In this document: positions 34,505 to 48,640 of the stretch, piece after piece
Position numbering within the stretch: position 1 is the stretch's first letter
Layout of the letters: every line of letters starts with the position of its first letter
The notes under the pieces: model-generated
Seen by the model: only the letters and a program-made list of their open reading frames with translations
The model's database searches: none
Told to the model about the DNA's origin: nothing
Made by a program: the position numbers and the translations under genes
DNA from: Garcia nutans
Taxonomy: Eukaryota > Streptophyta > Magnoliopsida > Malpighiales > Euphorbiaceae
Assembly (NCBI GenBank): GCA_947685225.1
Contig: CANTUV010000004.1
Span: 15,965,001 to 16,029,000, forward strand
Direction: 5' to 3'
DNA: 64,000 nucleotides

Positions 34505-37500
34505 ATCTAGTATCGTATCAATCCATTCTAAACAAACTACCATCTTAACTTTCATACAAAATTCAGTACATCATTAAGTTATTATGTCATCCAATCATAT
34601 AACTTCAACTCTCCCCCTTAGAGTCATTCATCTTATCTAAATTTCATAGTTCATCATTATATATATATTTATATGTCTTATTACTTTCTTAACAAAGCAA
34701 TCAAGATAATTCCTCACATTCCCAATGAATTTATCCTTATACCACAATCAGATCGTCTTATAATACATTTATGCTTTATCCAATCTTTATATTTAAAATA
34801 TTTTATTCCTTTACCGCTTAATAATTACTCTCTTAACTTTAACTTTAAAAATTACTGATTTATATCTTAGTATTGATTATCCCGTCATTACAATCACTGT
34901 CAAAATAGACATTTATCAAATCTCAGTGGATAACTAATATAACTCCATTCATTCATGTCCAATCACACTTTAAAATTTTACATCATATACATTATCATGT
35001 AAATTTTATACTCTGAGTACAACTATTCATATTAAATTTCCATAATGATTCATAATTTTCGTAAAAATCTAGATCAATTGATCTATCTGCCACAAAATAT
35101 CCACATTTCAATCTTGTTCAAATCAAACCAACAATTAACTTATTTAAACTCATCATTAGTTTTCACATTATATAGATGACCTAATTCCATTAGATCAAAC
35201 TTATTTTCACATCCTTATCTCTTTAGATTCATATTCAGTCAAATTATCATGATAACAAATCACTCCAAATTGTCCTTTATTATACATATAGTTTATTTTC
35301 TAGTATCTTAATAAAATTTCCATCAATTGTCATGATAAATTTTTTTTTTACCATATTTACTATCTATAGTTCATTCAATTAAACCTTAATTCCATTCATT
35401 TATTCACTTTATACAATAAACATATTCAGTATAACTTTCAATCACCTTTGAAATTATTATTATTATTTTTTTTTAACATCTTCTCACATTTCACATCGTT
35501 GCTATCTTTACAATAATTGTTATCCATAACTCAACACATTTTCATAATTCTCTTATTTTTCCTTACGATTCATAATTATAAACAAATTTCTAACATAAAA
35601 TGATAAGATATAACTTTACCAAATCATAATTCTTGACCATATTTCTAGAAACAAAATTATCAATCTCATCAAATGATTGCTATAATCATATTATCTCAGG
35701 TCCCAAATCTGTAGATAATAAAACTAATCAACCAAAATATACTAAACAAATCATAGGATTATAAAAGATTAAGGGTCATGTTTAAAACTTATTAATCCAT
35801 ATGGTTTCTCTATTATTCTGTTTCCAATCTTTCCAATTACAAAACTAAATTAGATCACAAGAATTCCATATTCATTCTTTAAACCCTTGCTATACCAGAA
35901 GTTAACACATTCCAACTCCGTTTCAAACCAATTTGCACTCGGTTAAATGATCTTCATCAACTTAATTCATGTTTCAACAATATTACTATGAACATTTCTT
36001 ACTATATACATATTCAATTATATGCAGTTCTTACACAATTTCTATTTATCACTCCATTTCTAATTCATTCACAATCTCTTATAATATACAAATATATAGA
36101 ACTTTTCATATGTGAATACTTTGGGATTCTAAATATCATATGATCATCAAATTCAGTGATCACCATAACAATTTCATTGTCCAATATTACACGAGTCTAT
36201 TCTTACTCTCAATTCCGTCATATAATTTATCTAGTTGCTCAAATCATAACCTAATCTTTCTTAGGTTCACTAATACATGCAATATCATTCTCCATATCAC
36301 TTATCCAATAGTTATACCACGTACACATTCATAGATCACTTTCATAATGTAATTCACATTTCTTACATATCATAATTTCATTCATTTTGAAAAACTCAGC
36401 TCACATATCCTATACATGTATACACTTAATTATATGCTCTTATTCTATTTTCTTCTTCATATATTCCATACAAATTTAATGTTTATCACTTTCCTTTGAA
36501 CACTATCATTTTCATTCCTTCAATATGATGTAAAGTATTTATCATCAAAACAAATATATATATATTCTAACCATAATAACAATTCACATACATCTTAGTC
36601 ACATTCCCAATGTGACATCTCTTTCACTTTTGTCTTTAAAAGCATTTAATATACCTTTATATCCACTTTTATCCTTTCTACTCAAATAACTTAAAATAAC
36701 TCATTTTCACTTGCTTACTCACTTTCTTTTGACTTCAAAACAATTTTCATACTATCAATCACATTACTCAATTCATAATACTTTCATGTGCAATTTTATT
36801 CATTTCACATAGCTTATGTAATGAATATACATTAAACCATCAATATCCAAATATTCTTTATCAAATTCCATTTAAAACTTTAACTTTTCAACTCACTACT
36901 TCACTTAAACTTCAATTTGCCAAACTCATCTTTTCTTAATATTAACTTTAAAAACATCTTATATATATACCATAAAGCAACATCAAAACATATAACTTTT
37001 ACAATTATCAAGCTCATTTCAAAAATCTCAAATATCACATATTACCACCATCAACATGAGCTTTCACAATATTCAAAACATATCACATTTTTAACATTGA
37101 AAATTACAATGTTTGCATTAACATAACCATACAAACAACACCAATATGTCTTCTTATTTAACCAACATGATCTCTTTTTCTTTTAAACAAAATCTTAACT
37201 TGATACACCCGAACCGTACATAATCACACTTTGTCTATACCAATCAATTCACTCACTATTCCACCATACTCTTTTCATTTTAATAACATATTCTTCCATA
37301 TTAACAATCCAACAATATTTCCTCTTTCTAGCCAACCCAACATAAACTCTATTATAAAGAGATTTAAAATATAGGGGAAGAAGTATATACTTTATTCTTG
37401 ATTTTATTTTTCAAATCAATTTCAACTTTATTCTCCTATTCATTTCTTTATATTACAATCACTTTTCAATAATCAATATTTCAAAATTTACTTTCCTTAA

Positions 37501-37796
37501 GTAAATTCCCATTCTTGAACTTACCAATTAAACTTGTACCAAATTTTTCATACCATTTCTTTTTCCAACATTACTTTCATATAAGATCTTATTCACACAC
37601 TATCATCCATCTCATGTAATTCAGATACATCACAAATCACATAATGCCATGTTCGAGACCAACCTAGGTGTTAATGCATATGCATGTATTACTCATTTAC
37701 ATTTCAAAACTCTTCTTTTCAATTCTATTTAAATTTTTTTTAAAAAAAAAACTTTTTCCTTTTTAATTCAACTTAGGCCGAGAATCTCGAACCTAA
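34505..37796 (-). other. Internal region of element C without genes
   Basis: About 3.3 kb, strongly AT-rich, with no frame that resembles Gag or Pol on either strand. The longest frames are under 70 codons and of low complexity. Whatever it holds for packaging is not visible to me. Confidence 0.7.
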
Positions 37797-37808
37797 GCTC
37801 TGATACCA
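37797..37808 (-). promoter_or_regulatory. Primer binding site of element C (initiator Met)
   Basis: Minus strand TGGTATCAGAGC, the standard complement of plant initiator tRNA-Met, seven bases from the 5' LTR end. Confidence 0.92.
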
Positions 37809-37815
37809 AAATAAT

Positions 37816-40800
37816 TGTAACACCCCGATACTCCATATAAATACTATACATATACCTTGTATACATACAGTAAGCATATAAAGTATAAGGATGTCACTTT
37901 TCGTTACACTTTAAAAACCTTTAACTGAGTTCAAATCATATCTTTCATAAAGTATTTCTTTTAATGATCTTATACATAAATATAATAATAATCTTGTCTT
38001 TAAAAAAACTTCATTTATACATATGAATACATTCTTGTAGTAAAATACAGCATAATTAAATTATACATGTATGCAACACACTCTAGTTGGTCTCAGAACA
38101 CACTTACCTTACTCGTGGCATACCGATTGACTTTTAGATCAACCATCTATTTACCTGCGCGATTTACATAACCACGCTAAGCTAAAAAGCTTAGTAGTAC
38201 AAAGGAATAATTTAAAATATACATTTCAAATAAATCATATTAATATATTAACGTCATGTATTACCATTTTCTTATCATATTTACCCTTTTTAATGCACTC
38301 TCTATATATATCCACCATTCTCATAATATATATATATATACTCCTATACATCATTCCAACAAATCACAATTCAATAACTTAACAAAACCTTCATGAAATA
38401 ATGCTCACAATTTCTACATCCATAAACATTTTACACATCATATTATGTTTTCATAAACTCATCATTCAACATAGCTTCTCAAGCCATATTCACTTTCAAT
38501 CATTTACTTATGTATTGTATACATCTCATTCCATGATTATCATCATATATCACATAATGTTATATTTCATTCCATAATTCACATTAAAACAAAGACATAC
38601 ATGGGCCCACAAGACACTAATATGCCATTCAACTTTCAGAGTTAATGTCTTGGTTTAATTTTCTCATTTATCATTATCCCAACTAGGCTTCAAGGATTAG
38701 GTTCAACCAAGCTTCAAGGGGAACAAAGCATGCTAAGTATCAACCCAACTTGGCTTCAAGAACCAATCCAACCTAGCTTCAAGGGTTGTAACATCTCAAT
38801 TAGGCTTCAAGGACTAGACCTAACCAAGCTTCAAGGGGAGTAAAACATGTTAAACTTCTACCCAACTTGGCTTCAAGGATCAAGCCCAACCTAACTTCAA
38901 GAGATTGTTACTATAGGCATGCCACCAACAACAAACTCTGAAAATGGAATAACACATTAGCCACACAATTCATTTATTATTTCACTATCAATTCTATTCT
39001 CAATTATCATCATTATCTAGGCAAACATGCCCCACTTGTTTCAATTGAATCATCATAGCCAATCACAATGGCTTCACATGTCATTTGAATTATCATAGCC
39101 AATCACAATGGCTTCACATGTCATTTGAATTATATCTCAATTCACATTACAACACTTCATCATTCAAGTATACATAATCAATTTCATTGAACATATAGAC
39201 AATATGTCCATTTATTTCATTGCAATCACTATTACCAATCATAATGACATTACATTTCATCACTTCTCAAGGCACATTAATATAATTCATCATTAAAATA
39301 TTTATCATAACCAATTGCATTGCACATACCTTTTTGAATGATCACCATAGCTTTCACACTATACAATTAATAACATTTGTCACATTGTATTAACCATATA
39401 ATAAATTACTTAACATTGTTGTAGGTCACAAAATCATATAAAAGAATGCATCTATGTAAGTTGTACTTACCTCAAGAACTACTCCCATTAATCTATACAC
39501 TTCCTCTTCCAAGAGTTTTCACATTAGGTTAGTGCAACATAATCTCTTCCAAACCTAATCCAAAGATAATTACACCCATAAGAAATAAGAATGATGACTG
39601 ACTAGGGCAAACACAACACATGACACGCTCACCAACACGGGCGTGTTCCTGATCGTGCCCTAAACCAACAATACAGAAGCTTTGACACGCTCAGTAACAC
39701 GGGCGTAACACGGGCGTGTTAATGGACGTGTCATTCATTCTGCCTCACAGAAACATTGACACGCCCAACAACACGGGCGTGTTCATAGCCTTGTCAATTA
39801 CTTTTTCTCACAGTAGCTATGACACGCTCAGTAACATGGCTGTGTTAATGGTCGTGTCACAAACGTCCAACTAAGTACCGATTACACGCCCAACCACACG
39901 GCCGTGTCACTGGCCGTGTCAGGCCAAAAATCATGAATTCGAACTCTCATCCATGAAAACACAAACACTTCAAAACTCATACTTCATCACCCTTAATCAA
40001 CATCTTGGTTATATTCATCAATTACCTATCAATTTAACACTTATATCACTTCAATATATCAAAATAATAATCATTATAAACACCACCATATATCAACTAC
40101 TCAATTTCCCCAATTCATTCATATGAAACCCTTACTCAATAATTTCAACAATCCATCATCATCCTCACACCTCAATCATATCAAATCCAAACTCAAACAA
40201 TAGAAATCAATACAAGGAAATGAATACTTACTTGACTATTATGTCAAATCTTCAATAACCATCTTCAATTCTCTCAAAACCCATAAGAATTTGGTGTATA
40301 TGTAGATAAAATCACCTCTCTTTCTCTCTATCCCTCTTTCTCTTTCTCTCTCTCTCGTCCAAGAAGAAGAAGAAGATGAAGAAGATGAAAAGAAGATCTT
40401 TTCTTCTTTTTCTCATGCTTATCATATATATATATATATAATAATAATTAAATACCTTCAAATCTTCACCATACACTTGTCACTCTTTGACTTTCTTTCT
40501 TCTTTTTCTTTTAATTATTATTATTATTAATTAATTAAGCTTACTTTCCCACACCACTTTATACCTCATGTATATGTGATGTATATGTTGGTATATGTAT
40601 ATTTCTTATATATCACTTTTATATTCCCATATATTTTCCCAAATACCATATATACATATTATTCTTACATATATTACCAACATATCTTCTCACAGCTACT
40701 ACTCCAATGTACACCAAAATCGGGGTATTAAATTAATTCGTTACTCTTCTTTTGATTTTCAATAGACATTCACATTAAATCCATATACAATAATAATTAC

Positions 40801-40834
40801 TCCAAACTTTTAGGGTATATTTTGGGATATTACA
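37816..40834 (-). repeat. 5' LTR of element C
   Basis: 3019 bp, near-identical to the left LTR. Holds the hairpin element at 38153-38200, the GGCTTCAAGG array at 38683-38900 and the palindrome cluster at 39620-39925. Confidence 0.92.
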
Positions 40835-40837
40835 ACA

Positions 40838-40984
40838 GGAGTGGCCCTCACCACTTTTTTTCATCAAAACCAATGGCCCTCACCATTGGCTTCAGTGGCC
40901 CTCACCACTGAGTATATATATCGGTGCCAAATAAATATCAAACCAGTGGCCCTCACCACTGGCCCCAATGGCCCTCACCATTGA
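40838..40984. repeat. GTGGCCCTCACCAC repeats in element B, second block
   Basis: Six copies of AGTGGCCCTCACCACT or AATGGCCCTCACCATT. Paired copies differ by matching changes on both arms (AGTGG with CCACT, AATGG with CCATT), so the palindrome is kept. Confidence 0.8.
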
Positions 40985-41625
40985 GTGTAAATGTTAATGC
41001 CATATAAATACACTCATCCCAAATCTGATTCAATCTGAATTACCAAGGTAAGCATATCTTTCTAATATTTATTCTCTTTCCTTCATTCTTTCCTGCTTTC
41101 TATATACACGGATTGCCATATGTTTCATATGTATTCACATCTGTATGGATGTCACCATATCATATCTCGAGCCATTTCTTGGCTCATTCACAATGCTCAG
41201 TGGCATATACGGGCTCATTGGCATTTTTATTCACTCATACTGTAACACCCCCATATCCAATGCACACACACTACAACCACAACAATGTAGCATAAGTGCA
41301 CCAAACATAGGGATGCTACGGTTTCCTTAACATTCAAAACATTTTAAAACAAAACCATAACCTTTCAATTATATACATTATAGAAAAATAGGTCATTTAC
41401 TTATAAAACAAAACATATTAGATATACATATACATTTAAATATTACACAGCGGAAGTTATAAAATATTTACAAATTTACATTATAAACATTACTTTACAA
41501 AATATAAAAGAAATATACATGATTGGCAAGTCAGCTCTGATCTTTAAGCTCCCAAAATCAACTCTTCAATGTCTACTCTCACTCGGTCTCGAAGAGCTCT
41601 CGGGTTCGATCCTATCAGTTCTATC

Positions 41626-41670
41626 ACCTGCGCGATTAAACACTATCGCGCTAAGCCAAGGGCTTAGTAA
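41626..41670 (-). ncRNA. Double-hairpin element in LTR D
   Basis: Minus strand: CTAAGCC-CTT-GGCTTAG, then CGCGAT-AGTGTTTA-ATCGCG, then CAGGTGATAG. Identical in design to the copy in F. Confidence 0.5.
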
Positions 41671-42615
41671 GATAAAACATGCAATAGACATGCTTAAATG
41701 CTATACAATGCCAATTCTAATTTATCATACATGTAACAACATAAATGCAAAGCTAACAACATACTTTTACATTCATAACCTAACATACATATATGTATTT
41801 CAGAATTCAACATCTTTGCATATATTTTATTAGTTAATCACTTAATCATTCATGAACAACACTAAGCAAAGACAAGCATTGGGCCCAAGACACACACTAA
41901 TATGCCATTCAATTTTCAGAGTTAATGCTTTGGTTTTGTTATCACATTTATTAATATCAATATCATATACCCAACTAGGCTTCAAGGATTAAGTTCAACC
42001 AAGCTTCAAGGGGAGCAAAGCATGCTAAGCATCAACCCAACTTGGCTTCAAGAACTAACCCAACCTAGCTTCAAGGGTTGTAACATCTCAATTAGGCTTC
42101 AAGGATTCAATCCAGCCTAACTTCAAGAGATTGTTACTATCATTAGGCATGCCACCAACAACAAACTCTGAAAATGGAATAACACATTAGCCACACAATC
42201 CATTTAGTTCTCATTCTCAATTCTCATTATCATTTAGGCAAACATGCCTCATTTATCTCCATTAAATCACCTTAGCCAATAACAATGGCTCCACATTTCA
42301 TTTCACAATATAACACTTCATTATATTAGTGTATATTTATCTCACATGACATCATTCATAAATATTAACATTTCATTCCACATTACTCATAAAGCACATT
42401 ACCATTCAAAGTGCATAACATAACATTGTTAATTCTCAACAATGCAATTAGGGCAAAACACAATTGACATGATTCATAGCTTTAGGACCATTCACAAGTG
42501 TTTTTAATTCATCCCTTGGTTTAAGTATGTTTATGTTAGGTTTAGAGGCCAAACTACCTTTGAAGAATCTAAACTATGCAAACAAGAACAAAGAAATCAA
42601 GCAACATTCAATTCA

Positions 42616-42850
42616 TTTATGGGACACGCCCAACTCACTTGAAGGACACGCCCAACCTAGTTGAGGAACACGCCCGTGTCTTTAACAATAAATGAGGCAG
42701 TAGCCAATTTAAATAATTGACACGCCCAGCACCTTTGATGGACACGCCCGTGTCACTAAAACCAAAAGAGACAGTAGCCAATCCAAATAATTGACACGCC
42801 CACTCTCCTAAGGGACACGCCCACTCCCCTAAAATTTATTTTGGCCGTGT
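42616..42850. repeat. GACACGCCC cluster in LTR D
   Basis: Eight or more GGACACGCCC, ACACGCCCGTGTC and GGCCGTGTC motifs at about 0.9-1.15 kb from the LTR 5' end, matching the position in C, F and the solo LTR at 19511. Confidence 0.75.
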
Positions 42851-43769
42851 CACCAAATCATAAAACCTTAACTAAAACCAACCCTTTCTCAATTCCACTC
42901 AAACACAATATTCATCATATAACATATTTCACATGAACATAATCAATGTTCTAAACACATATTCATCATAAAAACTACTTCACCACACATTAATATCACA
43001 ATTAAACACATATTCACCACAAAACCCTAAAATCCAACATCCTTCTCCCTCCATCCAAATCAACAACCATCATTTCCAACAACAACCTTCAATCAAACTC
43101 ATAACTTAAAATCAATTTAACATTTGAAAACACAACCAAACACATCTCAAATCCACCAAATCACAAAATCATCAAACCCTACTTTACTTCCAACACAACT
43201 TCCAAATAAGTAAAGAAAACAAGAAAATACTTACTTGAAAAGACAAAATTCCACAAATCCTTTGTCAAAACCTTGGATTGCTTCATCAACTTGCTTCTTG
43301 CCTCAAGAACACTTCTCTTTTCCTTTTGCTAATGGAGAGCCGGCCACTTCATGAAGAAAGAAGACAATGATCAAGATACAAAGTCAAATTTTGCTTTTAA
43401 TCTCCACCAAGTGTTCTTATCCAAGCAATTACTAAAACACCCTCAATCATATAACTAACCTATGTCTCATATAAGTCCTTATATGTAATTTCATTAACAA
43501 CCAAAAATATCTTCTTCCACTTAACCATCACCTTGACTCTTCATTTGACCACTTTATATGTTATATATATCATCATATACACAACATATACATTTGTCTC
43601 TAAACCCTAATTCTTTCTCCAAAACACATATGCACAAGCATTCTCATCCTAATTCTTTTCTTACCCCATCATATGCATTCAATTCAATTTAATAATAACA
43701 ACAACAACAACAACAACAACAACAATATAATCAAAACTTCTAAGCCACATATGAGAATATTACACATAC

Positions 43770-44917
43770 TGTCATATTATTTATTTCCCCAGTGCTATAC
43801 TTTATGAGCCTTATATTTTTCAAGTATCAGGCTTTCCACTGTTTCATCTCTTTATTCTCTTTCTGCATATGTATTATTTAGCACGTCTTTATGTATGTAT
43901 GGTATGTCTTTTTGTTTGTACAGTGTATGTTACGTTTTATGTGAAGACATTTAAATATTGTATGTATAGTACTCAGTATGTCTCACATAAGTATAGATAT
44001 TATATGCACCGTGTTTGGTATGTCTCACATGGATATGCTTTGTACAATTTATGATATATCACATGTACATTGATTTGCGGGTCCAATCGTTTATAGCTTT
44101 ATTTTCAATTCAGCAACCATAACATTCCCATAATAAGTCAATCACATAATATTGGCGTAGTAATCAAACTCATTTAACATGATTGAATCCCATTCATATC
44201 AATGCACACATAGGCACACAAAAAAAATTTCTCAAGTTGTCAGAACATATTACCAAACATTTCCAACACAAGTTTAAATAGTTCATTATATAAGGAACAC
44301 ATGATTTCAACCTGGTAAAGCATTAATCCTGGAGAATCTAACTAGTTTTGCTTCCTTTTCTTAGTTCTCAATTTTATTTTCTATGATTTTTTTTCTTGCC
44401 GTACTATTATTCTTCACTCTTTCAATTTTAGACTCTTGTATTATGGTCGGTATTCTATTCATTATTATTCTTTCGGTGCTTTTACTACTTACCTCTCATA
44501 ATTGCCTTAACCTTTATTGCATATATTTCGGTCTTTAACATACTTGTTTTTGCCCTTATGTGTATTTATCTTACTCATATAAACTTTTGGTTTCTATTCT
44601 TAACTTACAGTTCATTCTTTTTAACCTTGTGAATGTCTGCCACTATCTAATTTCTTTCTATCATACTATGTATCTGTATATATATGCACCTTTCGGTCTA
44701 CTTTCTATCATTTCTTACTGATCGTCTATTCCAATTGTCATATATTTCTCAATTTCTAACTAGTACAGGGCTTACTGTTTCGTGTTAATCATATTCACTC
44801 ATTGCCTTAACCTCTTTTTACCTGATATCTTTCTATCTCACTCCGTTTACCTTTCCTCCGTATCCTAATTGGCACATACATTCCTATGGTTAACCGCCCA
44901 GGAACGGCTAAACCAAG
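43770..44917 (-). other. Internal region of element B, 5' part
   Basis: About 1.15 kb between solo LTR D and the PBS. T-rich on plus, no protein-coding frame I can support. Confidence 0.6.
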
Positions 44918-44929
44918 GCTCTGATACCA
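44918..44929 (-). promoter_or_regulatory. Primer binding site of element B (initiator Met)
   Basis: Minus strand TGGTATCAGAGC, five bases from the 5' LTR of B. Confidence 0.9.
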
Positions 44930-44934
44930 AAAAT

Positions 44935-47900
44935 TGTAAAACCCCTTAACCAGACTATTTCCAGCCGAGCCAAGTGTGCTACAGTATATGCAACATGGTA
45001 TACAAAACACACTAAATAAATTTTTTTCCTTTTTATTTTTAATAATAATAATTTACACATTTCTTTAATTGTTATAATTACATTTTAAAAGTCCTTAACA
45101 GTACATGCCGAGCTAAACTTTGCTTTGCTCCTCACTTTGCCTCCTGTTGCGCACTCTGGTGCTCCTTTGTAGTTTTCCATTTGTCAGCTTGGGCTCCATA
45201 ACCTACGAGTTTAGAAAACTAAACTCGCTAAGCATATAGCTTAGTGGGTACTTTAACCGTTAAGTAGAAATTAGATGCAAACCACACAATGTTACAAATA
45301 TGGCACCAATGATTAAGAATCTGACTATTTTTATCCCAAATCAGCTCAATAGAACTAATTTGTAGTTCAAAGTTTTCATTCCGGGCCTTTGGCCCAGACT
45401 GCTCTTTTTAGGCCACACCGGGTTTTACAATACTGCAAAAATCCCTCGTTGGGCTTTAAAATCTAAATAAAACACAATTGGGATGTGATTTTCAAAAAAA
45501 CAAAAAATGCTATCTTGTTCTTAATTGGTCAATCTTTCGAGAGCATATTTTTGATAATTTATTTCATTCCAAACGAATATTTTATCTCAATTATACCTCA
45601 TTTATTTCTTACCAAATGAACAGTGAATTCTAGCATTTAGTTTCTTATGTACCTTGTTATCTTATTTCCCAATAACTTTTGTTCTACTAATCCGAATGTA
45701 AAAATTCTTGTTTTCACTCGAACTAGACTCATATGAGTCCTTATGGTTAAATTTCTAGATTTAAATTTGTTACACATAATTCTTGATGACTCTTTGAACT
45801 CTTCCCTGGCCAATTGGTTACTCAAGTCTGCGCAATGCGTACTATTTCATTTATAACTTTACCTACGCAACTCAGATTGAGACGATTCTTATCTTCAATT
45901 AAACTAGACACATAAGGCTATATTCAGTAAAATATCAGCTTAAAACAGGCAACACGTGATTTTTGGCACAATTTCTAATTCAGCCCTGCAGTCTGCTAGG
46001 GTCTGCCTGCGCATGGTTCGCTCATTTGTGTGTAACTTCTATATTTTAAGTCCAATCGAGATCAATACAACTCCTATGATTCACCAACATACAAGGGTTC
46101 ATTTAAATCTTTTATCACAACATCTAATTCCTGAGGTAAATGGACCAAAACCTGGACTCAAGGCACAAATTTCAGTCTGTCCGGTTTCACAATTCCAGTG
46201 CGCATGAGTTATACTCTTTTGATCATATCTTTTTATCCACAAGTGGGATTTAGGAAATTCCAAATTCTATGGTTTTCTAACACATAAGTATTATTGCAAA
46301 GCTTCTAAATGTGTCATTAAGGTCATCTAAACGTAATCCCAAGTCACAGGTTACTGACTGAGGAATCTCAGTTTTTCAGTTTGTACGCCTGGTATCATTT
46401 TGATCATAACGTTCATTCCACACATGAAAATGAGTTGGTTCCAAAGCCTATGGTTTACAGACTTAATGGAGAAAAATTAAGTCTTCTTTGTCAAGTTGTA
46501 GTTCTATCATTTTGCTAGTCTAAATTTCGGTTGAAGTTCCAGAAAAATGCAGGACACATGGCTGGCTGCAACAAAACAACACAACATAGCACTCCCATAT
46601 TTACCTCCCTTATAACCTCAACCCCAAAATCAATCAATACACAAAAAAACACTTCTATATCATCATCAATCTCAACCACATAACCACCACAACTCAAGAA
46701 CATGAACAATTATAGCAATTACACATCCAAATGCAAAGACAATAGAGATCACTAATTCAAGAAGGTTAAAGTAGCAAACCTTTTTCCCCCCTTGCTTTCC
46801 TTAGCTCATCTTTGATCCTTTTCTTCTTTTTCCTTTAGCTTTTCTTGATTTCCTACAAGAATTCCAGCATACACACTTTAAACATACATCCTATGGTTTG
46901 AAAACATAAGCTACCAATTCAATTCTTGCCAATTTTTCCTCAATATGATCTCCTCTAACCTTAAAACCATTATTTCTTTCATCAAATCCTTCAAATAATT
47001 ATTTCTTGAATTTTCTCCAAATCTAGCTACGTGAACCCTAATTTCAATCTCTTAAATTAACCATTAATCCATGAAATTAAAACTGGAGATAATTTTCTCT
47101 TACCTTATAATCTTGTTTGTCACCAAAATGTTCAACCAAAAGCCTTAAACTTTGGAAAAATCACCTCCTTCTTCCTTCTCTTATGGTTTGGACGAGTTCA
47201 CCATGTAAGAGAGGGCTTTTATTTTCTTTCCTTAGCTTATTTTGATCCAAATAGCACCCATAAGTGGTGAAAATATGTTGGTATAGATGTTGACTTCCAA
47301 TTGGTACACCTTATAGCAAAAATGACCACTTTTAATTGGTCCACTTGCCTTCTTCTTTTATCTATTTATTTGGCAAGCCATTAGGCTTCCTTTTATTCAT
47401 ATTTTGACCCCCTCAACTTTCTTGTGCAGTAATTTTATAGTCTAGGGTGTGAAAATATCAAAATATCCTCCAGCGATTAATCGATTGTAACTTTTAAACC
47501 GTGCATTTTCGGAAAAAATTGAAACCCACGGTTATGACCCGATTAATCTCAAGAATATTATTCCAAGGTTGGATATGGGCACTATTAAGAACTTCCGACA
47601 CTAAATTTTTAAGTTTACATAGTTGCCCCTAACTTTTGAGAAATTTTCACTTAGATCCTTTTGATATCCCTTCTTGACCTTGCTGTCTTTCTTTATTAAT
47701 ATCTTTTTACTCACAACTCCAAATTAAGTGATTCTTATGTCCACTGAAACTAGACATCCGAAGCTACATTGTATTAAAATTTCAGGTCTATCCGAGCTAT
47801 ATCTAATTTTTGACAGTCCTTCGAAGTCAAGCCTACTATGCTGTCCTGAGGCAGCTTGCATATTGTCTACTAAATCCATCATATCTTATTATGTACAACT

Positions 47901-48108
47901 CCAAATTGAGTAATTTCAAGTTATACATCTATATAAGACACAAATAAACAATTAAGTCTTCTTTGAGACTCTCTAATCTCTAATTCTATCATTAACTTGG
48001 ATGAATTTCGAGCTCAAGTTATAGGTCATGTTCTAAACTCCTTTGTTCTAAGCCTAAATCATATCCTCTATGTCTGTTTCTTACCAATCTGGGATTTGGG
48101 ATGTTACA
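44935..48108 (-). repeat. 5' LTR of element B
   Basis: 3174 bp, matching 27385-30551 with scattered substitutions, visibly more than between the LTRs of C. This agrees with B being the older insertion. Hairpin element at 45201-45250. Confidence 0.9.
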
Positions 48109-48420
48109 ACAGAAGACACTACCTTGTTTCCTTGTTTTTTTAAATAGGATATTCCTTTGTTGCTTATTGCTTGCTAAGGTTTCTTAGATTGTTTTCTCCT
48201 TCTCATTGCTCGCTCTTTGCTAGGGTTTCTTTCTTGATGTGTCTCTTCTTATTTATCAAATCTTCTTATTTATCAAATCCCCTTTCTTTGTGTGTTAATC
48301 ATATATTTAAATGGAAACAAAAACACTTAACCCTAAATCTCCTCCATGTGTAAAAATGAGTCCATCTAAATTAAGGAAGGCTAATAAATCGAATAGAGGC
48401 TTGATTGTAGGGAAGACGAA

Positions 48421-48640
48421 ATTGGCGTGGCCAATATGCCCCACCTGCGGGCCTGTGGTGAATTGGCCATGCCAATTCGCCACAACTGCGGGACTGTGGT
48501 GAATTGGCCATGCCAATTCGCCACAACTACAGGACTGTGGTGAATTGGAGTTTCCAATTTTTCCACGGGCAAGTGTTGTAGCGATTTGGACATGCCAATT
48601 CTCCATAGGCAAGGACCTGTGGCGAATAATGCATGCCGAT
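48421..48640. repeat. 41-bp palindromic tandem cassette in LTR H
   Basis: Two clear 41-bp units (48455-48495, 48496-48536) and further decayed ones. Each folds as GAATTGG-CCATG-CCAATTC, extended by GTGG and CCAC arms. It is in the same slot as the unrelated cassettes in A, I, J and E, about 150-370 bp from the LTR start. Confidence 0.8.

Larger units (their letters stand above)
31467..40834 (-). mobile_element. Element C: intact non-coding LTR retrotransposon (LARD-like)
   Basis: LTRs 31467-34468 (3002 bp) and 37816-40834 (3019 bp) start TGTAACACCCCGATACTCC and end GGGATATTACA, with TSD ACAGG (31462-31466, 40835-40839). The LTRs are nearly identical; visible differences are a few substitutions and small indels, so it is young and the latest insertion into B. 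The internal 3.35 kb (34469-37815) has PBS and polypurine tract only and no Gag-Pol. It would be copied in trans by a related chromovirus. Confidence 0.92.
41241..43764 (-). mobile_element. Solo LTR D inside element B
   Basis: 2524 bp from TGTAACACCCCCATATCC to GAATATTACA, with TSD CATAC (41236-41240, 43765-43769). It is the same family as F at 56558-59047, which lies in the opposite orientation. The short frame at 41519-41833 recurs in F at 58718-58491 and is LTR sequence. It carries an ACACGCCCGTGTC cluster (42616-42850) and a (CAA)n run near 43700. Confidence 0.9.
27385..48108 (-). mobile_element. Element B: non-coding LTR retrotransposon (LARD-like) with nested insertions
   Basis: LTRs at 27385-30551 and 44935-48108 are about 3.17 kb each and near-identical. 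The flanking 5-bp duplication is ACAGA (27380-27384, 48109-48113). The PBS (44918-44929) and polypurine-like tract (30552-30572) place it on the minus strand. After removing C and D the internal region is only about 2.5 kb and has no Gag or Pol. Such elements need proteins from an autonomous partner. The Met-type PBS and GGGGA polypurine tract match Tekay/Del-type chromoviruses; that assignment is inference. Confidence 0.88.

Noticed and set aside
37797..37808. tRNA gene fragment
   Set aside because: Only 12 bases complementary to the tRNA 3' end are present, next to an LTR, which is a primer binding site and not a tRNA gene.
41519..41833. A 104-codon frame with a near-identical copy at 58718-58491
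   Set aside because: Both lie inside solo LTRs D and F and include the double-hairpin region. The repetition reflects LTR identity and not a conserved protein.
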